Shown here: positions 25,065-32,985 of the stretch, one piece after another
How positions within the stretch are numbered: position 1 is the stretch's first letter
Layout: each line of letters begins with the position of its first letter
Assembly: GCF_001425705.1 (NCBI RefSeq)
Contig: NZ_LMDC01000012.1
Span: 663,294 to 727,293 of the forward strand
DNA from: Pelomonas sp. Root1217
Lineage (GTDB): Bacteria > Pseudomonadota > Gammaproteobacteria > Burkholderiales > Burkholderiaceae_C
DNA length: 64,000 nt
Direction of reading: 5' to 3'
The notes under the pieces: generated by a model
Seen by the model: the letters and a program-made list of their open reading frames with translations, nothing else
Database searches by the model: none
What the model was told of the DNA's origin: nothing
Made by a program: the position numbers and the translations under genes

Positions 25065-25068
25065 GTCG

Positions 25069-25710
25069 TCACCCCACGGTTCGTGCGGCCAGCACCGGGA
25101 AAAGCTTGATCAGCCCGTCGGCCAGCAGCTCCACCGCCAGTGCGGCAAGGATCAGGCCCATCAGCCGCGTCATGATGTTGATGCCGGTCTGGCCCAGCAC
25201 CTTGGCGATCTTGCTGGACGCGGAGAAGACCACGAAGGTGACGAGGGCGACGACAACGCCATAGCCGCAAAGCACGGCCAGCTCCCACCAGACGCGCGTC
25301 TTGTCGGCGTAGATGACCATGGTGGAGATGGTGGCCGGGCCGGTCAGCAGCGGGATGGCCAGCGGCACGACGGCGATGCTGGCGCCGGCATCGGCCTTGG
25401 TGTTGCCCTCCGACACATCCTCCTTGCGCGCCTCGGCCGGCTGGGCGTTGAGCATCTGCAGCGAGCTGATCAACAGCAGGCAGCCGCCACCGACCTGGAA
25501 GCTGGCCAGCGAGATGCCGAAGAACTCGATGATCTTCAGCCCGAACAGCGCACTCAGCGCGATGACGATGCCGGCGGTGCTGGCGCTGACCAGGATGGTC
25601 TTGCGCCGCTGCGTGCGCGAGAACGCCGACGTGAAGTGGATGAAGAAAGGCACCACGCCGACCGGATTCACGATGGCCAGCAGCGCGACGAGGGGCTTGT
25701 AGATATCCAT
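25069..25710 (-). CDS. MarC-family integral membrane protein
   Basis: A 213-residue protein with about six transmembrane helices and the MarC-family features IVNPVGVVPFFI near the N-terminus, VPLAIPLLTGPATISTMV in the middle and GINIMTRLMGLILAALAVE near the end. The family is widespread but its transport substrate is unproven. The old link to multiple antibiotic resistance in E. coli was withdrawn. The start at 25710 (MDIYKPLVALLAIVNP) is the Met immediately before the first helix. It lies between a BtuF-like protein and the nitronate monooxygenase on one strand. Confidence 0.93.
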   Translation of the reverse strand: MDIYKPLVALLAIVNPVGVVPFFIHFTSAFSRTQRRKTILVSASTAGIVIALSALFGLKIIEFFGISLASFQVGGGCLLLISSLQMLNAQPAEARKEDVSEGNTKADAGASIAVVPLAIPLLTGPATISTMVIYADKTRVWWELAVLCGYGVVVALVTFVVFSASSKIAKVLGQTGINIMTRLMGLILAALAVELLADGLIKLFPVLAARTVG

Positions 25711-25751
25711 GACGGCTGATTGTGGCGGGCCCTTGCTGTCAAGGCCGAAAC

Positions 25752-26531
25752 TCAAGCCTCTGCGTGTTCGCGCAGGGTGCGCAGATAGTCCAGCCCTGCC
25801 GCGCTGCGGCAACCCCACCAGCTGAGCAGTTCGCCGTCGACCAGCTGCACGCGCGCCTGCGGGCACAGCGCCTGCGCCTCGGCGGTGTGCGCGGCGCCGA
25901 AGCGGTAGGGTTCGGAGCTCAGCAGCACGCGGTCGATGCCGTGAAGCCAGGCTTCGTTGCCAGCAAGCGCCGGGTAGCGGCCGGCGCCATGCTCGCCGCC
26001 GAGCAAATCCGGCCAGGTGTGCCAACCGACTTCAGCCAGCAGCGTCGAGACATAGGTGTCGCGCGCCACTGTCATCCATGGGTCGCGCCAGATCAGGTAG
26101 AGCACCTTCTCGCCCGGCCAAGTTTGGCCACGACAGCGGTCCAGCGCGGCGCTGAATTCGGCCGAAAGTGCTGCGGCACGCGCGCTGACGCCCGGCTCGC
26201 CCGCAAAGGCCGAACGCAACTGCTCGAACAGCGCGAGGTTGTCCTCGGGCCGGCTCGGGTGGGTCACGATGACCTCAGGAACGAATTCCCGCAGCGCCTC
26301 GGCCGTTTCCAGCCGGTTCTCGTCCACATTGACGATGGCATGGGTTGGCGCGAGTTTTCTCAGCTTGGCGAGGTTCACGTCCTTGGTGCCTCCCACCTTG
26401 GGCACGCTGGCGACGGCTTCGGCCGGGTGGATGCAAAAACCCGTGCGGGCCACCAGGCGGGGCCCCAGCCCCAAAGCCACCAGCGTCTCGGTCGCGCTTG
26501 GCACAAGTGAGGCAATTCGTGGCGCGATCAT
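25752..26531 (-). CDS. BtuF-like helical-backbone metal/cobalamin receptor
   Basis: A 259-residue protein of the BtuF/FepB substrate-binding fold: RIASLVPSATETLVALGLG, KVGGTKDVNLAKLRKLAP, a long connecting helix and YLIWRDPWMTVARDTYVSTLL. No signal peptide is visible. This is unlike true periplasmic BtuF and agrees with a cytoplasmic subgroup annotated as cobalamin-binding proteins. No BtuC/BtuD transporter is nearby. The ATG overlaps the stop of the upstream membrane-protein gene (ATGA). Binding of a corrinoid is inferred only from the family. Confidence 0.85.
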   Translation of the reverse strand: MIAPRIASLVPSATETLVALGLGPRLVARTGFCIHPAEAVASVPKVGGTKDVNLAKLRKLAPTHAIVNVDENRLETAEALREFVPEVIVTHPSRPEDNLALFEQLRSAFAGEPGVSARAAALSAEFSAALDRCRGQTWPGEKVLYLIWRDPWMTVARDTYVSTLLAEVGWHTWPDLLGGEHGAGRYPALAGNEAWLHGIDRVLLSSEPYRFGAAHTAEAQALCPQARVQLVDGELLSWWGCRSAAGLDYLRTLREHAEA

Positions 26532-27427
26532 TCCGGCTCGGTCACGGCGAGATAGACGGCGCAGCAGCCGCGCAGCCAGACCAGGGTCGGCAGCACGAGC
26601 GCAATGGCGAAGACGACGCCGCCGCCGATCAGCGCAGCCATGCCGAGCGACCCGCCCTGCAGCGGCAGGCCGCTGGCCCCGAAGGCGCGCGGCCCCAGGC
26701 CCATGACGCCGGCCAGCAACTGGTTGGGCGGCAGTTCGATGCCAGCGCCGACGATGGCGAGACCCGCCACCAGGCGCCCGCCGCTGACGACGACAAAGCT
26801 GACAGCCGCCGTGGCCAGGGCCGTCATCAGATAGACAGTGGCTATCAGCAAGGCGGTTTCCGGCAGGCCGTGACGCAGGCGCTCACGCAGAAAGCCCAGC
26901 ACCCCGGCGCTGCGCCGCCCGGCCCACACCGCCGGCCCGGCCAGCGGCCCGATGAGGATGACGAGGACAAAGCTGAGGCCGCCCAGGGCCAGCACGCCTG
27001 CTGGCAGTACGACGGCCAACAGCGGCGGGCCGATGACCGGCCAACGGGTCGCCCACAGCAGGCCGACCACCGTCAGCACGACCGCGCCGGCCATCGCCAC
27101 GCAGGCCAGCAGGGCCAGCAGCACGCGGTGAGCGCTGCGCAGCGCGTCGGCCAGGGCGTCCTGGGGGTCACGCACCGGCAGGCCACGGGCCTGGTCCATC
27201 AGCATCAGTCCGGTGGCATTGACACCAAAAAAAGCGACAGCCAGGGCCAGGCCCAGCCAGACGGCGCTCAAGATGGTCTGTTCGCGCATCAGGGCCGACT
27301 GGGCCATGGCCAGCAGCAGGCCGGCAACGCAAAAACTGGCCAGCAAGGCATAAAGGGCACGCAGATTGCGCAGCGCATCGACGCTGGCGAGGACTCGGGA
27401 CAGGGCGGAGATCAGGCTTGGCGTCAT
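26528..27427 (-). CDS. Hypothetical polytopic membrane protein
   Basis: A 299-residue protein with six or more hydrophobic segments (about 27-45, 53-75, 100-125, 130-165, 195-222 and 265-292) and a short N-terminal amphipathic region. I do not recognise a characterised family. It is the first gene of a minus-strand run that continues through the BtuF-like protein, MarC, nitronate monooxygenase and CreBCD, and it overlaps its neighbour by four bases. The promoter should lie in the 233-base spacer shared with the divergent RNA-binding protein gene, but I could not place it. Confidence 0.8.
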   Translation of the reverse strand: MTPSLISALSRVLASVDALRNLRALYALLASFCVAGLLLAMAQSALMREQTILSAVWLGLALAVAFFGVNATGLMLMDQARGLPVRDPQDALADALRSAHRVLLALLACVAMAGAVVLTVVGLLWATRWPVIGPPLLAVVLPAGVLALGGLSFVLVILIGPLAGPAVWAGRRSAGVLGFLRERLRHGLPETALLIATVYLMTALATAAVSFVVVSGGRLVAGLAIVGAGIELPPNQLLAGVMGLGPRAFGASGLPLQGGSLGMAALIGGGVVFAIALVLPTLVWLRGCCAVYLAVTEPE

Positions 27428-27660
27428 GAATTCGGGCTCGGACGGCGATGGTATCGATGACGGGACCGTGAGGGCTCCCAGGCGCCAGGGTTTGTGCTAG
27501 CTCTGAAAAACAACACTTGCCGGAGTGGCGTTCCGCAATCTCTTTACCCCGCCACCATAATCAATTGCCTGTGTCTGGACGCCGCACCTTCGCTTGAATG
27601 GTTCACGTAGGGTTGAAGCTCCACATGGTTTTTTGGTTTTGAGTAGAGAAGGGCTTCCCC

Positions 27661-28206
27661 ATGGGAAACAAGCTTTATGTGGGCAATCTGGCCTACAGCG
27701 TGCGTGACGAATCGCTGCAAGAATCGTTCGGTCAATTTGGTACGGTGACCTCTGCGAAGGTCATGATGGACCGCGAGACGGGCCGTTCCAAGGGTTTCGG
27801 TTTCGTCGAAATGGGTTCGGACGCTGAGGCGCAAGCCGCCATCAACGGCATGAACGGCCAGGCCCTCGAAGGCCGCGCCATCGTCGTCAACGAGGCTCGT
27901 CCTCGTGAAGAGCGTCCGGGCGGCTTCGGCGGCGGCGGTGGCCGTTCCGGCGGTGGCGGCTTTGGTGGTGGTGGCGGCTACGGCGGCGGCGGCGGTGGCC
28001 GTTCCGGTGGTGGCGGCTACGGCGGCGGCGGTAGCAGCGGCGGTGGCGGCGGCTACGGTGGTGGTGGCTACGGCGGTGGTGGCGGCGGTGGCCGCTCCGG
28101 TGGCGGCGGCTACGGCGGTGGCGGCGGTGGCCGCTCTGGCGGTGGCGGCGGCTACGGTGGTGGCGGCGGTGGCTACGGCGGCGGTGGCCGTTCCGGCGGC
28201 TATTGA
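27661..28206 (+). CDS. RRM-domain RNA-binding protein with glycine-rich tail
   Basis: A 181-residue protein. Residues 1-80 form one RNA recognition motif with RNP2 (KLYVGNLAY) and RNP1 (SKGFGFVEM). The rest is a low-complexity tail of GGGGYGGGG and GGGGRSGGGG units. Such bacterial proteins, like the cyanobacterial Rbp family, are often cold-induced and act as RNA chaperones. The Gly/Arg/Tyr tail could also drive condensation (inference). A long leader (about 230 bases) precedes it and a strong terminator follows, so it is probably monocistronic. The tail DNA is a near-perfect GGC/GGT array and so may be prone to length change. Confidence 0.95.
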   Translation: MGNKLYVGNLAYSVRDESLQESFGQFGTVTSAKVMMDRETGRSKGFGFVEMGSDAEAQAAINGMNGQALEGRAIVVNEARPREERPGGFGGGGGRSGGGGFGGGGGYGGGGGGRSGGGGYGGGGSSGGGGGYGGGGYGGGGGGGRSGGGGYGGGGGGRSGGGGGYGGGGGGYGGGGRSGGY

Positions 28207-28233
28207 TCCCACAGCCTCGCAAGAGATCTGAGC

Positions 28234-28263
28234 AAAGCGCCCTTTCGGGCGCTTTGTCTTTTT
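28234..28263 (+). terminator. Rho-independent terminator after the RNA-binding protein gene
   Basis: AAAGCGCCC-TTTC-GGGCGCTTT (28234-28255) forms a 9-base-pair stem followed by GTCTTTTTC. It lies 28 bases after the stop codon and between convergent genes. Confidence 0.93.
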
Positions 28264-28276
28264 CAGGACTGCATCT

Positions 28277-30586
28277 CTAGAACCCCAGCGTCGCCTTGGC
28301 GAAGACCTCGCTGGCGCGCACGGCCCCCGGCTGTTGACGAGCCCGGTTCAGGCCCAGGCTGATGATGCGGCTCAGCCCGATACGGTGCTGGAACATCACC
28401 GACAGCACCCGCCCCCTGTCATCCTGCGCGGCCAGGTTCGAGCCGGCGTCATCACGGCGGTTGAAGCGGGTCTGCTGGTGGATGAGCCGCAGGGAGTCGC
28501 GCGGGCTCAGGTGCAAGACGACCAGGCTCTGGGCGCTGCGGTCGGCGAAGGCACGGTGGCCGTCGGGCGCGTCAATCCAGGCCAAGCCGAAGCGCTGCTC
28601 GAACTCCAACCACAACCCAGCGGGCAGTGGCAGGCGCATCCGAGCCTGGACCTGGGCTTGTGCCCCCAGGCCGACGCGATCGGCGTCCACATCCAGGCGG
28701 CGGCCCCATTCCACTTCGGCATCCACGTAGTTCAGCAGTTCGCCCGGGTTGGACTCGATGCCGATCAGCAGCGTGCGCGTCGCATGCAGCGGGCCACCAC
28801 TCCTGGCGCGGTGGCTGTCCAGGCCAACATGACCCCAGACGCCGGTATTTCGTGCGGCAGCGAACCAGAAGCCTGGCTGAAAGAGGCGGTCGACCACCTG
28901 CGCAGCCGTCACGCCGAGCACGGGGTCGGCCAGGGTGCGCGTCTCCTGCAGCTTCAACTGCGCCTCGTGGTCGTGCATGTCGATGCCGGCGAACTCCCGT
29001 GGCCCCAGGCGCAGATAGCCGAAGGCCGACGCACGGCGAATGCCGCTCTGGTTGACGAAGCCGTTGTCGTTGGCAAAGCGAGGGCTGATCTCCTCGATGT
29101 TGACGTTGGCCGCCCAGTCGGCATCCCGGTGGCGCCAGGCCGCCCAGGCGCGGTGGCCGCGCTCGCGGCTCACGCGCAGTACCTGGCCGTCGGCGTCCAG
29201 GCCCAGCGTCGTATCGGACAGCAGCAGATGGCCGCGCCATTGGTCGTTGTCGCCGGCACGCCAGACGGCGTCGCTGCCGATGACCTGGGTCGTCAGCCCC
29301 TTGCCAAAGTCGCGCAGCGACACCAGGCCCGCCAGGCCGAGGTCGCCAAGTTGCGTGCGGCCGCGCGCGAAGCTGGCCTGGGAGCCGCGTGGCTGCACGC
29401 CGCTGCGCGTCGCAAAGGCACCGGCGCGCAACACCGTTCCGCCGCCCGCGTCGCGCAGGTGCAGGGCGGTGGCCTCGGCACCCGCGCCGCGCCAGGTGGC
29501 GCGCAGGCCCCAGTCGGGGTCGGTGATGGCACGGGTGTAGAAGGCCGCGAGGCTGCGGTTCTCGCCCGACTCATCGGGCTGGGTCGGGCCGACGACGTCG
29601 GCGCTCTCCAGGAAGAAGGGGCGCTTCTCGGGCACGCTGAGCGCAAAGCGCGTGTTGCCGGCGAGCTGGGGTGCGTCGAGTTCGACCTGGGAGAAATCGG
29701 GGTTGAGCGTTGCGTCCAGCACCCAGTCGGCGCGCGGTCGCCACTTGAACTCGGCGCCCAGCGAGGCCTTGCGCGTGCGGCGGGTGCCACTCTCGTCGCT
29801 GCTGTCGCTCGTCGAGCGCACTGTCAGCTCGGGCCGAAAGCCGATGAAGCTGCGTTCGCGCACCTGTTCTACCAGATCGCCCAGGCCATCGAGCGGCTGC
29901 AGCTCGGCGATGAAGCTCAGCGCATCCTTGTTCAGGGCCGGCGAGCTGACGTTGAGCGTGCGATCTTCGCGGGGGATGTTGCGCGCGACCATGATGCGCC
30001 AGGGTGCGCCGCCATCGTGAGGGAACCTCAGCGCCGCGATGGGCCAGCGCAGCTCGATGCTGTAGCCATCGGGCAGGCGGGTCGCCGCGGCGTGGAGGTC
30101 GAAGTCTGGCGCCGAGTCCTCGGTGTCCTCTTCTGCCGCGAACAGGCCGTCCTCGACGCCGCCGGCCGCACTGACTCGCACGTACTGAGCCGTGCGGCGA
30201 TGGCCGACGGGGTCGATGAAGACGGAGACGAAGTCCTGGTCGGCCTTGACCTGGTCTCGGCGGGCCAGCGGGGCGCGGATGCGACCGGGCTCGGGGTCCC
30301 AGGCGCGGATGCCGAAGACCAGGGCGTCCTCGGTGACGAGAACCTGCACCGTCGTTCGCCAGCGCGCGGCCTGCTTGTCGGCGGGCAGGAACTGCGCAAA
30401 GCGTTCGTAGACGGGCGCGCGCAGCCAGGCCGCGTCATCCAGCTGCCCGTCAATGACAGGCGTGGCTTCGCCGGCTGCGAGGCGCAGGGCGGTGGGGTGT
30501 TGAAGTTCGGGGGTGTTGCCCCAGGCGGGCAGGACCAGGGCGCAAAGGCCCAGGGCCATGCCCGAGCCGAGAAGGCGAAAAATCAT
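28277..30586 (-). CDS. DUF5916 outer-membrane protein with CBM9-like N-terminal domain
   Basis: A 769-residue exported protein. After a signal peptide (about 1-23, ending PAWG) comes a carbohydrate-binding-family-9-like domain (VIDGQLDDAAWLRAP, RDQVKADQDFVSVFIDP). A long DUF5916 beta-rich region follows, with NPDFSQVELDAPQLAGNTRFAL and PEKRPFFLESADV. The C-terminus (KATLGF) ends in Phe, as expected for an outer-membrane barrel recognised by BAM. The ligand is unknown. The start is the Met at 30586 directly before the signal peptide. An 8-codon ORF and a hairpin precede it on the same strand. Confidence 0.88.
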   Translation of the reverse strand: MIFRLLGSGMALGLCALVLPAWGNTPELQHPTALRLAAGEATPVIDGQLDDAAWLRAPVYERFAQFLPADKQAARWRTTVQVLVTEDALVFGIRAWDPEPGRIRAPLARRDQVKADQDFVSVFIDPVGHRRTAQYVRVSAAGGVEDGLFAAEEDTEDSAPDFDLHAAATRLPDGYSIELRWPIAALRFPHDGGAPWRIMVARNIPREDRTLNVSSPALNKDALSFIAELQPLDGLGDLVEQVRERSFIGFRPELTVRSTSDSSDESGTRRTRKASLGAEFKWRPRADWVLDATLNPDFSQVELDAPQLAGNTRFALSVPEKRPFFLESADVVGPTQPDESGENRSLAAFYTRAITDPDWGLRATWRGAGAEATALHLRDAGGGTVLRAGAFATRSGVQPRGSQASFARGRTQLGDLGLAGLVSLRDFGKGLTTQVIGSDAVWRAGDNDQWRGHLLLSDTTLGLDADGQVLRVSRERGHRAWAAWRHRDADWAANVNIEEISPRFANDNGFVNQSGIRRASAFGYLRLGPREFAGIDMHDHEAQLKLQETRTLADPVLGVTAAQVVDRLFQPGFWFAAARNTGVWGHVGLDSHRARSGGPLHATRTLLIGIESNPGELLNYVDAEVEWGRRLDVDADRVGLGAQAQVQARMRLPLPAGLWLEFEQRFGLAWIDAPDGHRAFADRSAQSLVVLHLSPRDSLRLIHQQTRFNRRDDAGSNLAAQDDRGRVLSVMFQHRIGLSRIISLGLNRARQQPGAVRASEVFAKATLGF

Positions 30587-30675
30587 GAATTTCGTCCGAG
30601 GTCGGCCGCCGAACGGGGCCGCAGGAATCAATGGGCTGGCGACGTCAGCGGTGGACGTGCAGCAGCGAGCGGGCG

Positions 30676-30697
30676 GCGCTGAAACGATGTTCAGCGC
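30676..30697 (-). promoter_or_regulatory. Perfect 8-bp hairpin just after the leader ORF
   Basis: GCGCTGAA and TTCAGCGC flank a 6-base loop. On the minus strand it begins six bases after the stop of the 8-codon ORF and lies about 90 bases before the DUF5916 start. There is no T-run, so it is not a standard terminator. A leader-peptide-coupled structure is possible. Confidence 0.5.
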
Positions 30698-30703
30698 GCG
30701 GGC

Positions 30704-30730
30704 TTAGCAGGGGTGAAGCACCTTGGCCAT
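30704..30730 (-). CDS. Candidate 8-residue leader peptide MAKVLHPC
   Basis: A tiny ORF (eight codons plus TAA) preceded by an almost ideal Shine-Dalgarno sequence (GAGGAGGA, five bases before the ATG). A plausible sigma-70 promoter lies just upstream, and a perfect hairpin lies downstream. It is in the 223-base gap between the SDR gene and the DUF5916 gene, on their strand. I do not recognise the peptide. The strong ribosome site is the main reason to take it as translated. It may regulate the DUF5916 gene as a leader ORF, with His-Pro-Cys as a possible stalling or sensing tail (inference). Confidence 0.45.
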   Translation of the reverse strand: MAKVLHPC

Positions 30731-30776
30731 GATGTCCTCCTCGGCTGCAACGGCAGCTCTCGGGTCGAAGGCGCGC

Positions 30777-30804
30777 AGTGTAGCCACGGCGCGCAGGCCG
30801 TGAA
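30777..30804 (-). promoter_or_regulatory. Candidate sigma-70 promoter for the leader ORF/DUF5916 gene
   Basis: On the minus strand TTCACG (30804-30799) and TACACT (30782-30777) are 16 bases apart, about 47 bases upstream of the 8-codon ORF start. The -10 box matches TATAAT in four of six positions. Initiation here would give a leader of about 185 bases ahead of the DUF5916 gene. Confidence 0.4.
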
Positions 30805-30809
30805 CAGCC

Positions 30810-31583
30810 CTATTCGCTCGCCCGCTTCTTGCGCGGCCGGCTGCCCAGTGCCCGGTCGTAGAGCCAGTTGGGCAATATTCGCAGCAGCTTGGCCAGCACA
30901 CCCATCTGCCACGGAATGACGCGGTAGCTGACCTGGGCGCGAATGGCGCGCACGGCCTGGTCGGCGAAGTCGTCAACCTGCATAAGGAAGGGCATGCTGT
31001 AGCGGTTGCCGCGCGTCAGCGGCGTGTCGATATAGCCCGGCAGCAGGGTGACGACGCTCACGCCGAAGGGGCGGCATTCGCCGCGCAGGCTTTCGCAGTA
31101 GGCGACGACGGCGGACTTGCTGGCGCTGTAGGCACCATGCCCCGGCAGGCCGCGGATGGCCGCGACGCTGGCCACGCCGACCAACGTGCCCGAGCGGCGC
31201 TCGTTCATTGCCGCGACGAAGGGGTGGAAGGTGGCGGCCAGGCCGACGTTGTTGGTCTCGAAGGTGCGGCGCATCACCTCGAGGTCGTCGAAATGAGCCG
31301 TGTCCATGCCGATGCTGATGCCGGCGTTCGCAATGACCGCATCCGGCAGGCCTTGCGCGGTGATGCACTCGCGACCGATGCGGGCCATGGCGTCCAGGTC
31401 AGCCACGTCCGCGCCATAGACCTTGAAGCGGGCCGCGTCGAGCTTCTGCTCGGCCGCCCAGCGTTCGACCTCGGCGGTGCGGCGCGCGACCAGTGCGAGG
31501 CGTGCGCCGTCGCGGTAGTAGCGCAGGGCCAGGGCCTGGCCGATGCCGCTGGACGCGCCGGTGATGAAGACGAGCTCGCTCAT
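30810..31583 (-). CDS. Short-chain dehydrogenase/reductase (SDR)
   Basis: A 257-residue classical SDR with the cofactor motif TGASSGIGQA at 8-17, NAGISIG, the active-site Ser in VGVASVAAIRG, and YSASK with the catalytic Tyr/Lys pair. The C-terminal tail (residues about 225-257, LLRILPNWLYDRALGSRPRKK) is basic and may touch the membrane. NAD(P)-dependent oxidation or reduction of an unknown substrate is expected. Its ATG overlaps the lptC stop (ATGA), taking the position where lptA is usually found. Confidence 0.92.
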   Translation of the reverse strand: MSELVFITGASSGIGQALALRYYRDGARLALVARRTAEVERWAAEQKLDAARFKVYGADVADLDAMARIGRECITAQGLPDAVIANAGISIGMDTAHFDDLEVMRRTFETNNVGLAATFHPFVAAMNERRSGTLVGVASVAAIRGLPGHGAYSASKSAVVAYCESLRGECRPFGVSVVTLLPGYIDTPLTRGNRYSMPFLMQVDDFADQAVRAIRAQVSYRVIPWQMGVLAKLLRILPNWLYDRALGSRPRKKRASE

Positions 31584-32239
31584 CTCGGGGCCTTGGACAT
31601 GATTTGCCCCTGCGCCTTGCCCGTGAAATGGACCTGGCCGGTCAGGTGGCGGTACTCGAAGTTCTGCGCGTGCAGCGTCGAGCTGCCCTGGCGGATGGTG
31701 ACTGGCAGGTGCGAGCGCAGGATCTCGCTGTTGGACAGGGCCTGAAGGAACTCGCCGCGCACCTCGAGCTGGGCCGGCGCGTTCTCGCCGGCGCCGGGTG
31801 GCAGGCGGCGCAGGTGGACGTTGCCGAGGAGTTGCATGTCGCTGCCGTCGCCATTGCTGAGGGCGCGCTTGGCGTCGGCGACGGCCAGGCTGCCGTCCGG
31901 CCCGATGGCACGCACGCGGACCTCGTCGATCTCGACGGTGTCGGTGTCCGGGTAGTGGCGCAGTTCCGCCCCGGCGATCTGCACATGCAGCCGCCCATCG
32001 GCGCCGATGCGCTGGATCTCGAAATTGGCCATGCGGTAGTCGGGCAGATGGCGTGGTGGCGCCACCTCGCCAGGGGCGTCAATCAGCGGCGTGTTCTTCA
32101 CCAGCCACCAGGTTGCGCTGGCCAGCGCGGCCATCAGCAGCAGCGGCAGGTAGTTGGACAGCAGGCTTTGCAGCCGCCACAGCCAGGGCCGGGGCTTCTG
32201 ACGACGCGGCGCGGGAATGGGCAGTGCCACTGGGGTCAC
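31580..32239 (-). CDS. lptC: LptC, LPS export system inner-membrane protein
   Basis: A 219-residue bitopic protein that bridges the LptBFG transporter and LptA in lipopolysaccharide export. A short basic N-terminus and one membrane helix (LLSNYLPLLLMAALASATWWLV, about residues 26-47) precede a periplasmic beta-jellyroll domain with DYRMANFEIQRIGADG and HAQNFEYRHLTGQVHFTG. The start is GTG 32239, which overlaps the kdsC stop (GTGA) and has GGAGG nine bases upstream. The longer ORF reads into kdsC. It follows kdsD and kdsC as in other betaproteobacteria, but lptA and lptB do not follow it. Confidence 0.92.
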   Translation of the reverse strand: MTPVALPIPAPRRQKPRPWLWRLQSLLSNYLPLLLMAALASATWWLVKNTPLIDAPGEVAPPRHLPDYRMANFEIQRIGADGRLHVQIAGAELRHYPDTDTVEIDEVRVRAIGPDGSLAVADAKRALSNGDGSDMQLLGNVHLRRLPPGAGENAPAQLEVRGEFLQALSNSEILRSHLPVTIRQGSSTLHAQNFEYRHLTGQVHFTGKAQGQIMSKAPR

Positions 32240-32823
32240 GAACTCTTGCCTCCATCCAGCGTGTCGTGGTGGGCATTGAGAAGGCGTTCGTAATGGCCGG
32301 CCGCCATCAGCAGCACGTCGCAATACTCGCGCGCGGCGCCGTGGCCGCCCGCGGCGCGAGTGACGTGGTGAGCAATGGCCAGCACCTCGGCATGCGCCCC
32401 TGGGGGCGCGCAGGCGAAGCCGGCACGCACCATCAGCGGCAGGTCCGGCCAGTCGTCGCCCATGACGGCGACTTCGTCCCAGCTGGCGCCGAGGGCACTG
32501 AGCAGCGGCTCGGCGGCGGCGAGCTTGTCGCGTGCGCCGTAGACGGCATGCTGCAGGTCCAGGTCGGCGACGCGGCGTCGCACGGCCAGGCTGTCGCGGC
32601 CCGTGACGATGACCGGCGTGATGCCCACCTGTTGCAGCGATTTCAGGCCATGGCCGTCCAGCGTGTTGAAGGCCTTGAACTCTTCGCCATGCTCGCCGAT
32701 GTAGATGCGGCCGTCGGTCAGCACGCCGTCGACGTCGAAGATGGCCAGCTTGATCGCCAGGCCGCGGCCTTGCGCCTTGACGAGGAGCTCGGGGGGGAAC
32801 TTCAGGTTTGCGCGCATGGTCAT
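32236..32823 (-). CDS. kdsC: KdsC, 3-deoxy-D-manno-octulosonate-8-phosphate phosphatase
   Basis: A HAD-superfamily phosphatase of about 195 residues that releases KDO from KDO-8-phosphate for lipid A-core synthesis. The nucleophile motif is FDVDGVLTDG with IYIGEHGEEFKAFNTLDGHG, as is typical of KdsC. Motif II is VIVTGRDS and motif IV is MGDDWPDLPLM. Three Met starts are close together (32835, 32823, 32817). None has a strong ribosome site, and 32823 is a compromise. The gene overlaps lptC by four bases. Confidence 0.93.
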   Translation of the reverse strand: MTMRANLKFPPELLVKAQGRGLAIKLAIFDVDGVLTDGRIYIGEHGEEFKAFNTLDGHGLKSLQQVGITPVIVTGRDSLAVRRRVADLDLQHAVYGARDKLAAAEPLLSALGASWDEVAVMGDDWPDLPLMVRAGFACAPPGAHAEVLAIAHHVTRAAGGHGAAREYCDVLLMAAGHYERLLNAHHDTLDGGKSS

Positions 32824-32898
32824 TTCAGTTTGCACTCACGGGCCGAGCGCTGGGCCGCTCCCGAGCCGGCCCGTCGGGCGATGTGCTTGCTTGTCGAG

Positions 32899-32944
32899 CC
32901 GGCAAGCATCGCCGTCCCCACGGGGGACCGACCGGGCTTGCCGG
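32899..32944. repeat. Nested intergenic palindrome centred on CCCCACGGGGG
   Basis: The outer arms CCGGCAAGC (32899-32907) and GCTTGCCGG (32936-32944) enclose a second inverted repeat GTCCCC/GGGGAC (32914-32928). It lies between kdsD and kdsC. The same core, CCCCACGGGGG, recurs at 40092-40102, again between genes, suggesting a dispersed hairpin element. Confidence 0.7.
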
Positions 32945-32985
32945 CGTTCAGCCGGAGCAAGACTGGGCGAGGGGCTGTCGTCACT

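Noticed and set aside
28334..30682. 782-residue plus-strand ORF
   Set aside because: Shadow of the DUF5916 gene. Its composition is typical of antisense frames in GC-rich DNA.
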